From: Actinomycetota bacterium
GTDB taxonomy: Bacteria; Actinomycetota; Geothermincolia; Geothermincolales; RBG-13-55-18
Assembly (NCBI GenBank): GCA_040757835.1
Contig: JBFLWJ010000002.1
Location: forward strand, 23,144 to 87,143
Direction of reading: 5' to 3'
DNA length: 64,000 nt
This document shows, in pieces, positions 1-8,424 of the stretch. The position numbers were made by a program, and so were the translations under genes. The notes beneath the pieces are model-generated. The model had not been told where the DNA came from and searched no databases. It saw nothing but the letters and a program-made list of their open reading frames with translations. Numbering within the stretch: the first letter of the stretch is position 1; every line of letters begins with the position of its first letter.

Positions 1-325
1 CGTTCTCCTTGAGGATGTTGTCTCCCACGCGGCGGGGACAGGTGAGCCCCTTCTGGTTGGGGCCATGGATCACGGTGTAATCGGGGCTCGAGAGCACCAC
101 GCCCGGGTAGACGTACCCGGCATGCAGCAGCCTTTCGTATACACCCAGCTCCTCGTAGGTACGGGTGCCGAAGGGACCGTAGATATCGCTGCACGGTTTC
201 TCGCGGGGGAACCTCTCCTTGTCCACCAGCAGGACCTCCGCGCCTGCCTGCGCCAACCTGGCCGCCGCAGTGCTTCCGCCGGGACCAGCTCCCACCACGA
301 CGACGTCCCATCGAAAACGCATCAT
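1..325 (-). CDS. FAD-dependent oxidoreductase, geranylgeranyl-reductase family (3' end cut by window)
   Basis: The first 108 codons of a flavoprotein are visible on the minus strand; the rest lies left of base 1. The N-terminus carries the Rossmann FAD-binding motif VVVGAGPGGSTAAARLA (about residues 8-24), then VLLVDKERFPREKPCSD, the pattern of geranylgeranyl reductase/FixC/digeranylglycerophospholipid reductase flavoproteins, where the PxxKPC segment lines the active site. Such enzymes reduce isoprenoid double bonds or pass electrons to quinones; the substrate cannot be told here. The ATG at 325 overlaps the stop of the upstream ferredoxin/GltD-like gene as ATGA, so the two are translationally coupled and the partner may supply electrons. 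A second in-frame ATG lies at 322. Confidence 0.8.
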   Translation of the reverse strand, partial: MMRFRWDVVVVGAGPGGSTAAARLAQAGAEVLLVDKERFPREKPCSDIYGPFGTRTYEELGVYERLLHAGYVYPGVVLSSPDYTVIHGPNQKGLTCPRRVGDNILKEN

Positions 326-2088
326 ACCTCACCCCCCATAACCGGGCCGCCCATGGTCAGCACGTCGCCGGCCGGACATACGTCCCTGCAGGTCCCGCAC
401 CCCAGGCAGAGCGCATGGTCCACCTCGATGTAGCCGCAGCGCATGCAGCGCCTCGCATCTTCCTCCAGCTCTTCGCGGGACGGCGGTAGATCGACCTCGC
501 GAAACGACGACAGCGCTTCTGCCACGTTCAGATGGGGGAGTTCCAATGGTTCCGCCTTTTCCAGCCGTACCGGGAAGATCTTCTCGCGCAGCGGCGCCGG
601 TCCCGGTCCGCCACGCGCCGCCCCGGTCTCCCGACCGCCCAGGTAGGCATCGACGGCCCGTGCGGCCCTCCTTCCCGAGGCCATGGCCTCGACCACCGAT
701 CCCTGCAAGGCCACCAAGTCTCCTGCCGCATATACCCCCGGAAGGGTCGTGGCACCGCTCTCCGCCACTATGCTGGGCATGCCCGACGCATCGACTCCCA
801 GCCCCATGCGCTCCAGCAGAGCCGTATCCACCGCCTGCCCCACCGCGAAGATGACTGTGTCCGCCTCGAGGGTCAGGCCCTGGGCACGGTCGATCTCGGG
901 ACAAGGTCTTCCCGCCGCGTCGCAGGCTATCTTCTCCACACGCGCGAGTTCCAGCGCTTCCGCCTTCATCCATGCGGATGTAATGCGCACCGGGGCGTAC
1001 CCGGCGATCAACTGCACTCCCTCGCGTCTGGCTTCATCGATCTCCCAGGCAAAGGCGGGCAACTCGCATTCCTGCTCGATGCAGACCATGTTCACCTCCC
1101 GGGCGCCCTTTCGCAGGGCGGTACGGGCCACATCCGTGGCCACGCTCCCCCCTCCGATCACCACGACCCGCTCCCCTGCTTCCACGGGCTGTCCGCTCTT
1201 GACCGCCCCCATGAAATCGAGCGCTGTAAACACCCCTTGGAAATCCTGGCCGGGGATGTTCAGTTTCCTTCCATACCTCGCTCCCGTCGCGAGCACCACG
1301 GCCTTGAAACCATCCGCGAATAGTTCCTGCAGGGTCGGTGAGACGCCCACGCTGGCCCCATAGGACACCTCGATGCCCTCTCCCAGAGCCCGTGCGAACT
1401 CGCCTTGCCATACCGTGTCCGGCAGCCGGAAGGAAGGCACTGCGAGGCGGAGCAGTCCCCCGGGTGCAGTCCCCGCCTCGAAGACGCTGACCCGGTATCC
1501 CAGGGACGCAAGGTCCACGGCCGCCACCAGGCCCGCCGGCCCGGCACCGGCCACCGCCACCCTCATATCTATGTTGCGGTGGTATGTCCTCCCCGTCGCC
1601 AGTCCGTTCGCCTCGGCCCATGCCGCGACCTCTCTCTTCAGGGCCCTGATGGGCAGGGGCCTATCGATGAGACCGCCGCGTTTGCATTCCTCCTCACAGG
1701 GCCGGCTGCAGATCCTCCCCAGCACTCCCGGCAGGGGGTTTAACCCGCTGACCAGTCGCCACGCGCCTTCCCAGTCTCCCTTTGCGACCAGGTTCACATA
1801 TCCTTCCGGAAAATGGCCGAGGGGACATGCCGCGGCGCAGGACCTCGCGGTCATCGCGACCATATCGCCGGGGAACATAACCGGGCCACGGGCACAGTCG
1901 GGGCACAGCCTGCATATCTGCCTCTGCATCTCCCGTATGGCTCCCGTAGGACAAGCCGCGATACAGGTGCCGCAGTTGATACATCGGTCGGTGTCGACGC
2001 GGGGCGACGCGCTCTTATGCAGCCGCCGCTCAACCCCGTTGTCCCAGCGCAACATCGGGTCACAGGTCTCTTTCAACGGATCTTTCAT
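322..2088 (-). CDS. Ferredoxin / GltD-like NAD(P)-FAD oxidoreductase fusion with multiple Fe-S clusters
   Basis: A 588-residue protein. It opens with a ferredoxin-type site (C36xxC39xxC42xxxC46P), followed by further Cys (59, 62, 65, 84, 88). A GltD-like part comes next: Cys 127, 131 and 135 in the Fe-S helical domain, the FAD motif GAGPAG at 181-186, and a second dinucleotide fold near VVVIGGGSVATDVA (about 310-323). A C-terminal cluster module holds C548, C551, C561xxC564xxC567xxxC571P. This matches the NADPH-dependent glutamate synthase small-subunit-like reductases used as electron-transfer hubs in anaerobes. It probably moves electrons between NAD(P)H and a ferredoxin or the coupled flavoprotein downstream. 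A GGGAGG ribosome site lies about 10 nt before the ATG. True glutamate synthase activity is unlikely, since no large subunit is present. Confidence 0.85.
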   Translation of the reverse strand: MKDPLKETCDPMLRWDNGVERRLHKSASPRVDTDRCINCGTCIAACPTGAIREMQRQICRLCPDCARGPVMFPGDMVAMTARSCAAACPLGHFPEGYVNLVAKGDWEGAWRLVSGLNPLPGVLGRICSRPCEEECKRGGLIDRPLPIRALKREVAAWAEANGLATGRTYHRNIDMRVAVAGAGPAGLVAAVDLASLGYRVSVFEAGTAPGGLLRLAVPSFRLPDTVWQGEFARALGEGIEVSYGASVGVSPTLQELFADGFKAVVLATGARYGRKLNIPGQDFQGVFTALDFMGAVKSGQPVEAGERVVVIGGGSVATDVARTALRKGAREVNMVCIEQECELPAFAWEIDEARREGVQLIAGYAPVRITSAWMKAEALELARVEKIACDAAGRPCPEIDRAQGLTLEADTVIFAVGQAVDTALLERMGLGVDASGMPSIVAESGATTLPGVYAAGDLVALQGSVVEAMASGRRAARAVDAYLGGRETGAARGGPGPAPLREKIFPVRLEKAEPLELPHLNVAEALSSFREVDLPPSREELEEDARRCMRCGYIEVDHALCLGCGTCRDVCPAGDVLTMGGPVMGGEV

Positions 2089-2197
2089 GCCACGAACCTC
2101 CCTCTACCCCTCCAGCCGTAGATTTTAACACGCCGCAAGGGAAAGGGTTCCTCATGGCGGAAAAAGGATACCGGTGCGGCGCACGTGTCTCGGATCT

Positions 2198-2902
2198 TCA
2201 GGCCACCGGCCCAGATAGCGCCGCCAGGTCGCGATAGAGCTTGTCCAGTTGCTGCCGCAGCCTCTGGTAATAACGCCTCTTGTCGTCGAGTTCGGCGGAG
2301 AGCACGTGCATATCATCCAGGGTCTTTCTCTCCTCTTCCTCCAGCTCCTGGACCTGCAGGCGCACCTCCTCCAGGTGTTTCCCCCTCTCGATGGCCGTGG
2401 CCACCTGCTTGATGAGGGTGTTGAGGAGAAAGAGGTCGAACTCGCCGAAGGCCTGGTCCTTCTTGGTGTTGAGGTTGAGCACTCCCAGCAGCTCACCCTG
2501 GGCGATTATGGGAACGCTGAGTGCGTCGGAGACCTTGCGACGGGTGCGCAACCGGGAATCCATGAGATCGTCCAGCAGGAGCATGCCCTCGCGCCGCTCC
2601 GCCACCAGGCCCGCTATGCCTTCGCCTACCTTGACGGCGGCCTTGTTTACGATCTCTTTGCGCAGGCCGAAGGCGGCTTTGATGACCATGGTGTCGCTCC
2701 CAGCGGGTTCGATGAGCATTATCGAACCGGAAGTGGCCTCCATCACCTCCACCGCGGCGGCCAGTATGCTCTCCAGGAGGGTGTCCAGGTCCTCGAAGGC
2801 CATGATCTGTTCGTTGATGCGCCAGATGAGGTCTAATTCCTTGATCCTCTCGCGATAGCGTTCTTCCTGAGGTACGTCTCTCTCGTCGACCATCTCAACC
2901 AC
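2198..2902 (-). CDS. GAF-domain protein with C-terminal coiled coil
   Basis: A 234-residue soluble protein. Residues about 25-175 form a GAF domain (LDLIWRINEQIMAFEDLDTL, then GSIMLIEPAG, then a VKVGEGIAGLVAERREG segment and VPIIAQGELLGVLNLN). This fold senses small ligands or redox state. Residues about 178-230 are a charged, heptad-like helix that predicts a dimerising coiled coil. No kinase, cyclase, phosphodiesterase or DNA-binding domain is attached, so it would have to signal through a partner. It stands alone, with about 100 nt on each side. GAF is clear; the role is unknown. Confidence 0.8.
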   Translation of the reverse strand: MVEMVDERDVPQEERYRERIKELDLIWRINEQIMAFEDLDTLLESILAAAVEVMEATSGSIMLIEPAGSDTMVIKAAFGLRKEIVNKAAVKVGEGIAGLVAERREGMLLLDDLMDSRLRTRRKVSDALSVPIIAQGELLGVLNLNTKKDQAFGEFDLFLLNTLIKQVATAIERGKHLEEVRLQVQELEEEERKTLDDMHVLSAELDDKRRYYQRLRQQLDKLYRDLAALSGPVA

Positions 2903-3003
2903 CTCGTGAAGGCCAGGACCATGACAGCCTATATATTCGACCTTACTGCAAGCCGGGAAAAACCGCTATAATGGCGTGCCGGGGCATGGCCTGCGGCAAC
3001 CCT

Positions 3004-3807
3004 TTATCCGCTTCCTTCCTCCACCCTGCGCACGGCTACCAACGCTGCTCCAAGGGCCCCGATGACCTGGGGGTCCATACCCAGGAGCCTGACCTGGACC
3101 CCCAGCTTCTTCTCGAGAGCGGCGATGAGTCCGCGGTTCTTTGCGCACCCGCCGGAGACGGTCACCTGCTCCTCCAGGCCTACCTTGCGGACCATTGAGG
3201 CCAGGCGAGCCGCAATGGCCTCGTTGATGCCGGCCGCGATGTCGGAGATCTCCGCGCCCTCGTTGAGCAGCGTTATCACCTCGGATTCCGCGAAAACGCT
3301 GCACTGGCTGGTTATCTGGGCCGGTTCACGTGAGCGCAGGGACAGCTCCGACAAGTCGTGGAGGGAGATCTCCAGCACCCGCGACATGGCCTCGAAAAAC
3401 CTGCCGGTACCAGCGGCGCACTTGTCGTTCATGGCGAAATCCACGACTTTTCCTTTGGGGCTCAGCTTTATAACCTTGCAGTCCTGACCGCCGATGTCGA
3501 TGAGGGTGCGGTCCTGCGGATCGAGGTGGAAGGCCCCCAGGCCGTGACAGGTTATCTCGGAGACGTTTTCCGAGGCAAAGGGTATGCGCACGCGTCCATA
3601 TCCGGTGCCCACGATATACGCGAGCTGTTCACGCGACTGCATCCCCGCTTCTTCCAGGGCTTTTTGCAGAGATGTCTCCGCCGTGACCTCGGGGCGCACC
3701 GCGCAGGGGATGATGGAGTACCCCAGCGTCTCTCCGTCCCTTATGATCAGGGCTTTCCCCGTGGTCGAACCCACGTCGCACCCAGCCACCACCACCGCAC
3801 CGTCCAT
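3004..3807 (-). CDS. CoA-substrate-specific enzyme activase (BadF/BadG/BcrA/HgdC family)
   Basis: A 267-residue ASKHA-fold ATPase of the family that activates 2-hydroxyacyl-CoA dehydratases and benzoyl-CoA reductases by ATP-driven electron transfer. Visible are the phosphate-1 loop CDVGSTTGKA (10-19), the GGQDCKVIK motif (106-114), the cluster cysteines C130 (NDKCAAGTGRF) and C169 (SQCSVFAESEV) that bridge a 4Fe-4S cluster between two subunits in HgdC, and the C-terminal GGCAKN loop (219-224). The start at 3807 was chosen over a much longer upstream frame because AAAGGAGA precedes it and homology begins there. The length fits single-domain activases. No dehydratase or reductase subunit lies beside it, so the target is encoded elsewhere or differs. 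Confidence 0.88.
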   Translation of the reverse strand: MDGAVVVAGCDVGSTTGKALIIRDGETLGYSIIPCAVRPEVTAETSLQKALEEAGMQSREQLAYIVGTGYGRVRIPFASENVSEITCHGLGAFHLDPQDRTLIDIGGQDCKVIKLSPKGKVVDFAMNDKCAAGTGRFFEAMSRVLEISLHDLSELSLRSREPAQITSQCSVFAESEVITLLNEGAEISDIAAGINEAIAARLASMVRKVGLEEQVTVSGGCAKNRGLIAALEKKLGVQVRLLGMDPQVIGALGAALVAVRRVEEGSG

Positions 3808-4020
3808 ATCCCGCCTGGTCTCCTTTCGTGTCACGGCATGCGCACAACAGGCATGGCCCGCCTGTAATTCTACCAGAACGGGCTGGCCTGGTGAGCCTGG
3901 AGCACGTCGGGAGGACCGGCGCCATGGACGTCGGCGGGTGGTGTTAATATGATGCTTGAAGGAGTCGGCCCGTCGAGCGTTGAATAGTTTTTCCAGCGCG
4001 GCCTGAGATTTGGAGTTGAA

Positions 4021-4683
4021 ATGGACGTGACGTTTATCGAGGCGAGAGACCTCCCGGATGCATGGTTCCAGTGTGTCTACACCATCTTCGAGAAGGGCAG
4101 GGAATACCGTATCGACCGCGGCAGTTTCCAGGGCAATCTGCGCATGGAGTACGACTTCGTAGTGGTGAAGGTCCGCTACCCGGAGACCCGTCCCCTGATA
4201 CCGGATATCCCGCCCGGCATCGGTCTTCCCCCACCCACGGACATGGAGTACGTCCAGGAATACCTGGAGAAGCTCTGTTCTTCCTGCTCCAAGGCGGATA
4301 ATGAGGACTACACCTACGGCATGTACCTGGAGGAGCAGGTGCAGGAGGTCATACGCATCTACCGCGAGGAGGGCTTCGGCACCAACCAGGCCTGCATGGC
4401 GGTTTGCGACCCGCAGGCCATCTATCTCGAGGACCCGCCATGTCTGCGGCAGATCGATACTCGCATCTATCCCGAGGAGCGCAAACTTCATTTCGTGGTC
4501 TATTTCCGCTCTTGGGACCTCTGGGCCGGTTTTCCCAGCAACCTCGCCGGCATCCAGCTCCTCAAGGAGTACATGGCCGACGAGATCGGAGTGGAGCCCG
4601 GCGAGACGCTCGCGCTCTCCAAGGGGATGCACCTCTACGACTATGCCTGGGACATCGCCAAGGCCCGGCTGGGAAGGGCCTGA
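4021..4683 (+). CDS. thyA: Thymidylate synthase, archaeal-type ThyA
   Basis: A 220-residue member of the thymidylate synthase fold family, shorter than bacterial ThyA (about 264). The C-terminal half aligns by eye with the ThyA core: catalytic cysteine C141 in EDPPCLRQID, RSWD at 163-166, then GFPSNLAGIQLLKEYMADEIG with N174 at the position that selects dUMP over dCMP, and H204/Y206 in GMHLYDYAW. The expected reaction is methylation of dUMP to dTMP with methylenetetrahydrofolate. Keeping Asn rather than Asp argues against a dCMP hydroxymethylase. GGAG lies about 6 nt before the ATG. It stands alone; the activase gene is divergent. The N-terminal 100 residues are not obviously conserved, so function is inferred from the C-terminal half. 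Confidence 0.75.
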   Translation: MDVTFIEARDLPDAWFQCVYTIFEKGREYRIDRGSFQGNLRMEYDFVVVKVRYPETRPLIPDIPPGIGLPPPTDMEYVQEYLEKLCSSCSKADNEDYTYGMYLEEQVQEVIRIYREEGFGTNQACMAVCDPQAIYLEDPPCLRQIDTRIYPEERKLHFVVYFRSWDLWAGFPSNLAGIQLLKEYMADEIGVEPGETLALSKGMHLYDYAWDIAKARLGRA

Positions 4684-4737
4684 ATCAAGCCACGGCGGCG
4701 GCACTTTTTTCACTGTTCCACCCGCGCGCACTTCCTA

Positions 4738-4743
4738 TATAAT
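4738..4743 (+). promoter_or_regulatory. Candidate -10 box for the aminotransferase/synthase unit
   Basis: A perfect TATAAT lies about 80 nt upstream of the aminotransferase. The -35 region (around 4714-4720, TGTTCCA) is a poor match, so this is a weak single-box call. Confidence 0.35.
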
Positions 4744-4824
4744 TATGGAAATCGCGGCCGGAAGGGCCGTCCCGGTAACACCGGCTGGCTGCATCCCCGC
4801 CGGTCATCTGGAGGAGGTAGCATC

Positions 4825-6156
4825 ATCGAACCGCTTGCCATTGAGCTAAACGAGACCATAAGGGTCCGGGCGCCCCATCTCTACGACGCCCTGTCCTCGC
4901 TGGGGCGTGAGCTGTTCTTCCCCAAGGGCATCCTGACGCAGGCGGCGGAGGCTAAGCGGGACGCCGGGCGCTACGATGCGACCATCGGCATCGCCACCAT
5001 GGAGGGTAAACCCCTCTTCCTCCCCAGCCTGCAGGCGTTGATCGGCCAGCTCGATCCGGAGGAGGTCTATCCCTATGCTCCGTCTTCCGGCATCGCTGAA
5101 CTCAGGGGCCTCTGGCACGAACATCAGCTTGCGCTGAACCCTGGGCTGGAGGAGAAGAGCTTCTCCATGCCCATCGTGACCAACGGCCTGACCCACGGCC
5201 TCAGTATCTATGCCGACATGTTCTGTGACGCGGGAGACGTACTGCTGCTGCCGGACAAGATCTGGGGTAACTACCGCATGGTCTTCGGCACGCGGCGTGG
5301 CGCCGATATCCGTTACTCTCCCTTCTTCTCCAGCGGTGGCGGCCTGGATACGCAGGCTTTCCGGGAGGCCCTGTACAGGCTGAAGGACCGCCAGAAGGTG
5401 CTGGTCCTCCTCAACTTCCCCAACAACCCCACCGGTTACTCGCCATACCCGCACGAAGCGGCAGCACTGGCGCAGGCGCTGGTGGACTTGGCGGAGGCGG
5501 GGACGACGGTGGTAGCGTGCGTGGACGACGCGTATACCGGCCTCTTCTACGAGGAAGACCTGTACGCCCAGTCCCTCTTCACCCTCCTGGCCGATTCGCA
5601 CCCTCGCCTCACGGCCATCAAGATCGACGGCTCCACCAAGGAGGACTACGTCTGGGGCTTCCGGGTGGGGTTTATAACCTTCTCCCTCCAGACCAGCGAC
5701 GACCCCCAGCCCGTCTATGAGGCCCTGGAGAAGAAGGTGGGAGGCCTCATCCGCGGGACCATCTCCAAGTGCCCGACCCTGTCGCAGTCTCTCCTGGTGC
5801 ATGCGATGAAATCGCCGCATTACCGCGAGGAGAAAGCGGAGAAATTCGCCATCCTCAAAGACCGCTATGATGAGATAAGAAGGGTCCTCTCGAGCCCAGA
5901 CTACGCCTCCGCTTTCCGCCCTTACCCGTACAACTCCGGCTATTTCATGTGCCTCGAACTCCTGCATACCGATGCGGAACGCCTGCGCAGGCACCTTCTG
6001 GACGCATATGGGGTCGGGGTCATAGCCATCGGGGACCGCGACATACGCATCGCGTTCTCCTGTCTGGAGAAAGAGCAGATAAAGGACCTCTTTGATATAC
6101 TTTATAAAGCCGTAGCCGACCTAGATAATCACGGCCTGGGAGACGGGAGGAAATAG
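4825..6156 (+). CDS. Class I/II PLP-dependent aminotransferase (probable ATC start codon)
   Basis: A fold-type I aminotransferase. The NPTG substrate motif is at about 201-204 (LLNFPNNPTGYSP), DDAYTG follows at about 234-239, and the PLP lysine is about K272 in DGSTKEDYVWGFRVGF. The first ATG in frame (4999) would remove 58 codons that look coding and family-typical (FFPKGILTQAAEAK then YDATIGIAT). No ATG, GTG or TTG occurs in frame between the Shine-Dalgarno GGAGGAGG (4810-4817) and that region; an ATC sits 7 nt after it at 4825. I therefore call an ATC start, giving 443 residues. The stop abuts the ATG of the next gene, so the two form an operon. Substrate unknown. Confidence 0.8.
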   Translation: MEPLAIELNETIRVRAPHLYDALSSLGRELFFPKGILTQAAEAKRDAGRYDATIGIATMEGKPLFLPSLQALIGQLDPEEVYPYAPSSGIAELRGLWHEHQLALNPGLEEKSFSMPIVTNGLTHGLSIYADMFCDAGDVLLLPDKIWGNYRMVFGTRRGADIRYSPFFSSGGGLDTQAFREALYRLKDRQKVLVLLNFPNNPTGYSPYPHEAAALAQALVDLAEAGTTVVACVDDAYTGLFYEEDLYAQSLFTLLADSHPRLTAIKIDGSTKEDYVWGFRVGFITFSLQTSDDPQPVYEALEKKVGGLIRGTISKCPTLSQSLLVHAMKSPHYREEKAEKFAILKDRYDEIRRVLSSPDYASAFRPYPYNSGYFMCLELLHTDAERLRRHLLDAYGVGVIAIGDRDIRIAFSCLEKEQIKDLFDILYKAVADLDNHGLGDGRK

Positions 6157-7464
6157 ATGTCGGAGCATTCGGTCAAATATACGCCCGGGAACAACGGCGC
6201 CGACCGCAAGCGCATATATTTCGTGGACGTCACCAACCGGGACGGGGTCCAGACCTCAAGGCTTGGTCTGGCCAAACTGGAAAAGACCATCATCAACATG
6301 CTCCTCGACGAGATGGGCATCTGGCAGAGCGAGTTCGGTTTTCCCACCACCCGGCACGAGAAGAACTACCTCTGCGCCAACCTGGAGCTGGTTGAGCTGG
6401 GGGCGATACACCATACCCGCCTCTCGGGCTGGGTCAGGGCCGTCTCCAGGGATGTGGAGCTGGCCCGGGAGATGGTGCCCGGTCTGAAGTACATCAACGT
6501 CTCCATCTCCACGTCCGAGCAGATGATCAACGGCAAGTGGAACGGCCGCTACGACTTCAACCATGTCGTCGAGCTTATGTGCGAGTCAGTGGCAAAGGCG
6601 CATGAACTGGGCTTCGAGTCCATCGGCGTCAATGCCGAGGACGCCTCGCGCACCTCCGACGAACACCTCATCGAGTTCGCCAAAGCGGCAAAGGAGCTCG
6701 GCGCCGACCGCCTGCGCTACTGCGATACCCTGGGTTACAACGACCCCTTCACCGTATACGACCGCATAAGGCTTATAGCCGAGGAGACAGGCGTCGATAT
6801 CGAGCTGCACTTCCACAATGACCTGGGCATGGCCATCGGCTGCTCCGTGGCCGGGGCAAAGGGGGCCCTGGACGGCGGGGTCAACGCCTACATCAACACA
6901 ACCATAAACGGCATGGGAGAGCGTGCCGGAAACGCTGACCTCGTCTCCTGCATCCTGGCAATCAAGAAGTCAAGCCTCTTCGACGGCGAGGACGTCATGG
7001 ACGACTCCATCAACCTCATGGCGGCATGGAAGACCGCCAAGTACGCCTCCTATGCCTTCGGCGTGCCAATACCGGTCAACCAGCCCGGTGTGGGGGACAA
7101 CGCCTTCGCGCACGAATCCGGCATCCATGCCGACGGCGCGCTGAAGAGCCGCCGCAACTACGAACTGTACGACTACGAAGAGCTTGGGAGGGGCGAACCG
7201 GAGATCATCGAGACCGGCCGCAATATCACCATCGGTGAGTACTCCGGCATCAAGGGCTTCAGGAACGTCTACGAAAAGCTGGAGGTGGAGTTTCAGAGCG
7301 AGGAAGAGGCCCGGGACATCCTCGACCTGGTCAGGTACGCTAACGTGTCCACGCAGAAACCGCTGGTGGAGGACGAGCTGCTGTTCATAGCCCGTTATCC
7401 CGACCTGGCCCGAAAGATCCTTACCCTTGATCCCGCCAAGGTCGGGTTAAAGAGCAAAGCCTAG
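6157..7464 (+). CDS. DRE-TIM acyltransferase: homocitrate synthase / Re-citrate synthase-like
   Basis: A 435-residue enzyme of the isopropylmalate/homocitrate synthase family, which condenses acetyl-CoA with a 2-oxoacid. Metal and substrate residues are visible: R28-D29 in VTNRDGVQ, CDTLG at 189-193, H218 and H220 with N221 in ELHFHNDLG, and the HESGIHADG segment later. The long C-terminal allosteric domain of LeuA is absent, since the protein ends soon after the linker region. That form fits homocitrate synthase or the oxygen-sensitive Re-citrate synthases known from Clostridium kluyveri and Syntrophus. The ATG directly follows the aminotransferase stop, so the two products may act in one pathway, for example making glutamate precursors or a 2-oxoacid that is then aminated. 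Which 2-oxoacid is used cannot be read from sequence. Confidence 0.8.
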   Translation: MSEHSVKYTPGNNGADRKRIYFVDVTNRDGVQTSRLGLAKLEKTIINMLLDEMGIWQSEFGFPTTRHEKNYLCANLELVELGAIHHTRLSGWVRAVSRDVELAREMVPGLKYINVSISTSEQMINGKWNGRYDFNHVVELMCESVAKAHELGFESIGVNAEDASRTSDEHLIEFAKAAKELGADRLRYCDTLGYNDPFTVYDRIRLIAEETGVDIELHFHNDLGMAIGCSVAGAKGALDGGVNAYINTTINGMGERAGNADLVSCILAIKKSSLFDGEDVMDDSINLMAAWKTAKYASYAFGVPIPVNQPGVGDNAFAHESGIHADGALKSRRNYELYDYEELGRGEPEIIETGRNITIGEYSGIKGFRNVYEKLEVEFQSEEEARDILDLVRYANVSTQKPLVEDELLFIARYPDLARKILTLDPAKVGLKSKA

Positions 7465-7476
7465 GAGGGGCTGGAG

Positions 7477-7878
7477 ATGTTGGAGGTACCGGAGGAGGTC
7501 TTGAGGAAGCTGGCCGCCTACTACAACCTGTTCAAACACGGCCAGTCGTCCGACGAGATCACCCCATGGATACGCAATATCAACAACATGAGCAAGATGG
7601 ACCTGGAGTACGAGACGCGGGACGCCATCCGCACCTGCAGGGATTTGCGCAGAAAGATAAACGAGCTGGAGTACGAGGGAGAACGCCTCATCCCGGTAAA
7701 GAGCAAACGCGATAAGCTGGCGGAGGACCTGCAGCGCGAGTGGACCTACATGAGTTTCTACCTCTATACCCTTTTTCTGCACTCCGGCATCGACGTGACC
7801 GAGGACGAATTCGACGAATACCTGCGCGAGGAGACCGGGAGCAGGTCTTTTATCACTAACCTCTCCGCGCACCGCTGA
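7477..7878 (+). CDS. Small acidic helical protein, unknown function
   Basis: A 133-residue protein starting 12 nt after the synthase stop, with GGAGGGG just before the ATG, so it is likely the third gene of that operon. It is mostly charged helix (MSKMDLEYETRDAIRTCRD, then RRKINELEYEGERL), with one hydrophobic patch (YMSFYLYTLFLHSG, about 90-103). No membrane span, signal peptide or metal motif is evident, and I recognise no family. Codon use matches its neighbours and the frame is well supported by position, so it is probably real. Confidence 0.65.
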   Translation: MLEVPEEVLRKLAAYYNLFKHGQSSDEITPWIRNINNMSKMDLEYETRDAIRTCRDLRRKINELEYEGERLIPVKSKRDKLAEDLQREWTYMSFYLYTLFLHSGIDVTEDEFDEYLREETGSRSFITNLSAHR

Positions 7879-7981
7879 GGCCTGCGGGCGGTCCCGCATC
7901 AGCGGCCAGTCTCCCTGGCCTCACCAGGCCTCAATTATTCCGCCGCTGAATCCGATAAGATATTATCTTTGTATTCGCGTA

Positions 7982-8380
7982 ATGAAGGGGTGTTCCGGTT
8001 TGGATCCGCGAGAGCTTGCCGAGAAGATCGCTTATCTCATCATCAGGCAGGGTTTCACATACGATGAGGATCTCATGCGCGAGTTCCATGTGGACGACTT
8101 CGAGCTGATCAAGGCGAAGAACGTCCTCTGCCGCTATTACGGCATCGCCGTCGAGAAGTGGCACAAGGACGGGGAGGAGAACCGCCAGGCCCTCTTCCTC
8201 ACCAGGGAATTCGACGGCGAGGGCGCGGAAGACCTCGTCCGTAAGGTCTTTCACGACCCCGACTTCAAGACCAAACGCCGCATCCGGGAGGACGCGCGTA
8301 AGAGCGAGCTGCGCGGCGAGGTCAAGGAGCTCTTCAACCTCCTGCAGGACGAGTGGGGCGGTCTCCTGGAAAGCAGCTAG
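7982..8380 (+). CDS. Hypothetical protein, 126-132 residues
   Basis: A soluble, charged protein I cannot assign. It begins DPRELAEKIAYLIIRQGFTYDEDLMREF, which could be a winged-helix-like or ribosome-associated fold but shows no diagnostic motif, and it ends in an acidic helix. The ATG at 7982 has no ribosome site; an in-frame TTG at 8000 has AAGGGGTG 7 nt upstream and may be the true start. It is separated from the previous gene by about 100 nt that contain nested inverted repeats (7876-7933), and it converges with the following minus-strand gene. Confidence 0.6.
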   Translation: MKGCSGLDPRELAEKIAYLIIRQGFTYDEDLMREFHVDDFELIKAKNVLCRYYGIAVEKWHKDGEENRQALFLTREFDGEGAEDLVRKVFHDPDFKTKRRIREDARKSELRGEVKELFNLLQDEWGGLLESS

Positions 8381-8424
8381 CCCGGAGGCAGGCGTATCCC
8401 CGCCACGGGTGAAGCTTGACCCCC

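Noticed and set aside
3808-4731. Long upstream frame extending the activase
   Set aside because: It runs antisense through the thymidylate synthase gene and lacks any ribosome site; the start at 3807 has a good one.
7876-7933. Nested inverted repeats after the 7477-7878 gene as a terminator
   Set aside because: Stems are present (TGAGGCCTG/CAGGCCTCA and GGCCAG/CTGGCC), but there is no T-run, so termination is not supported.
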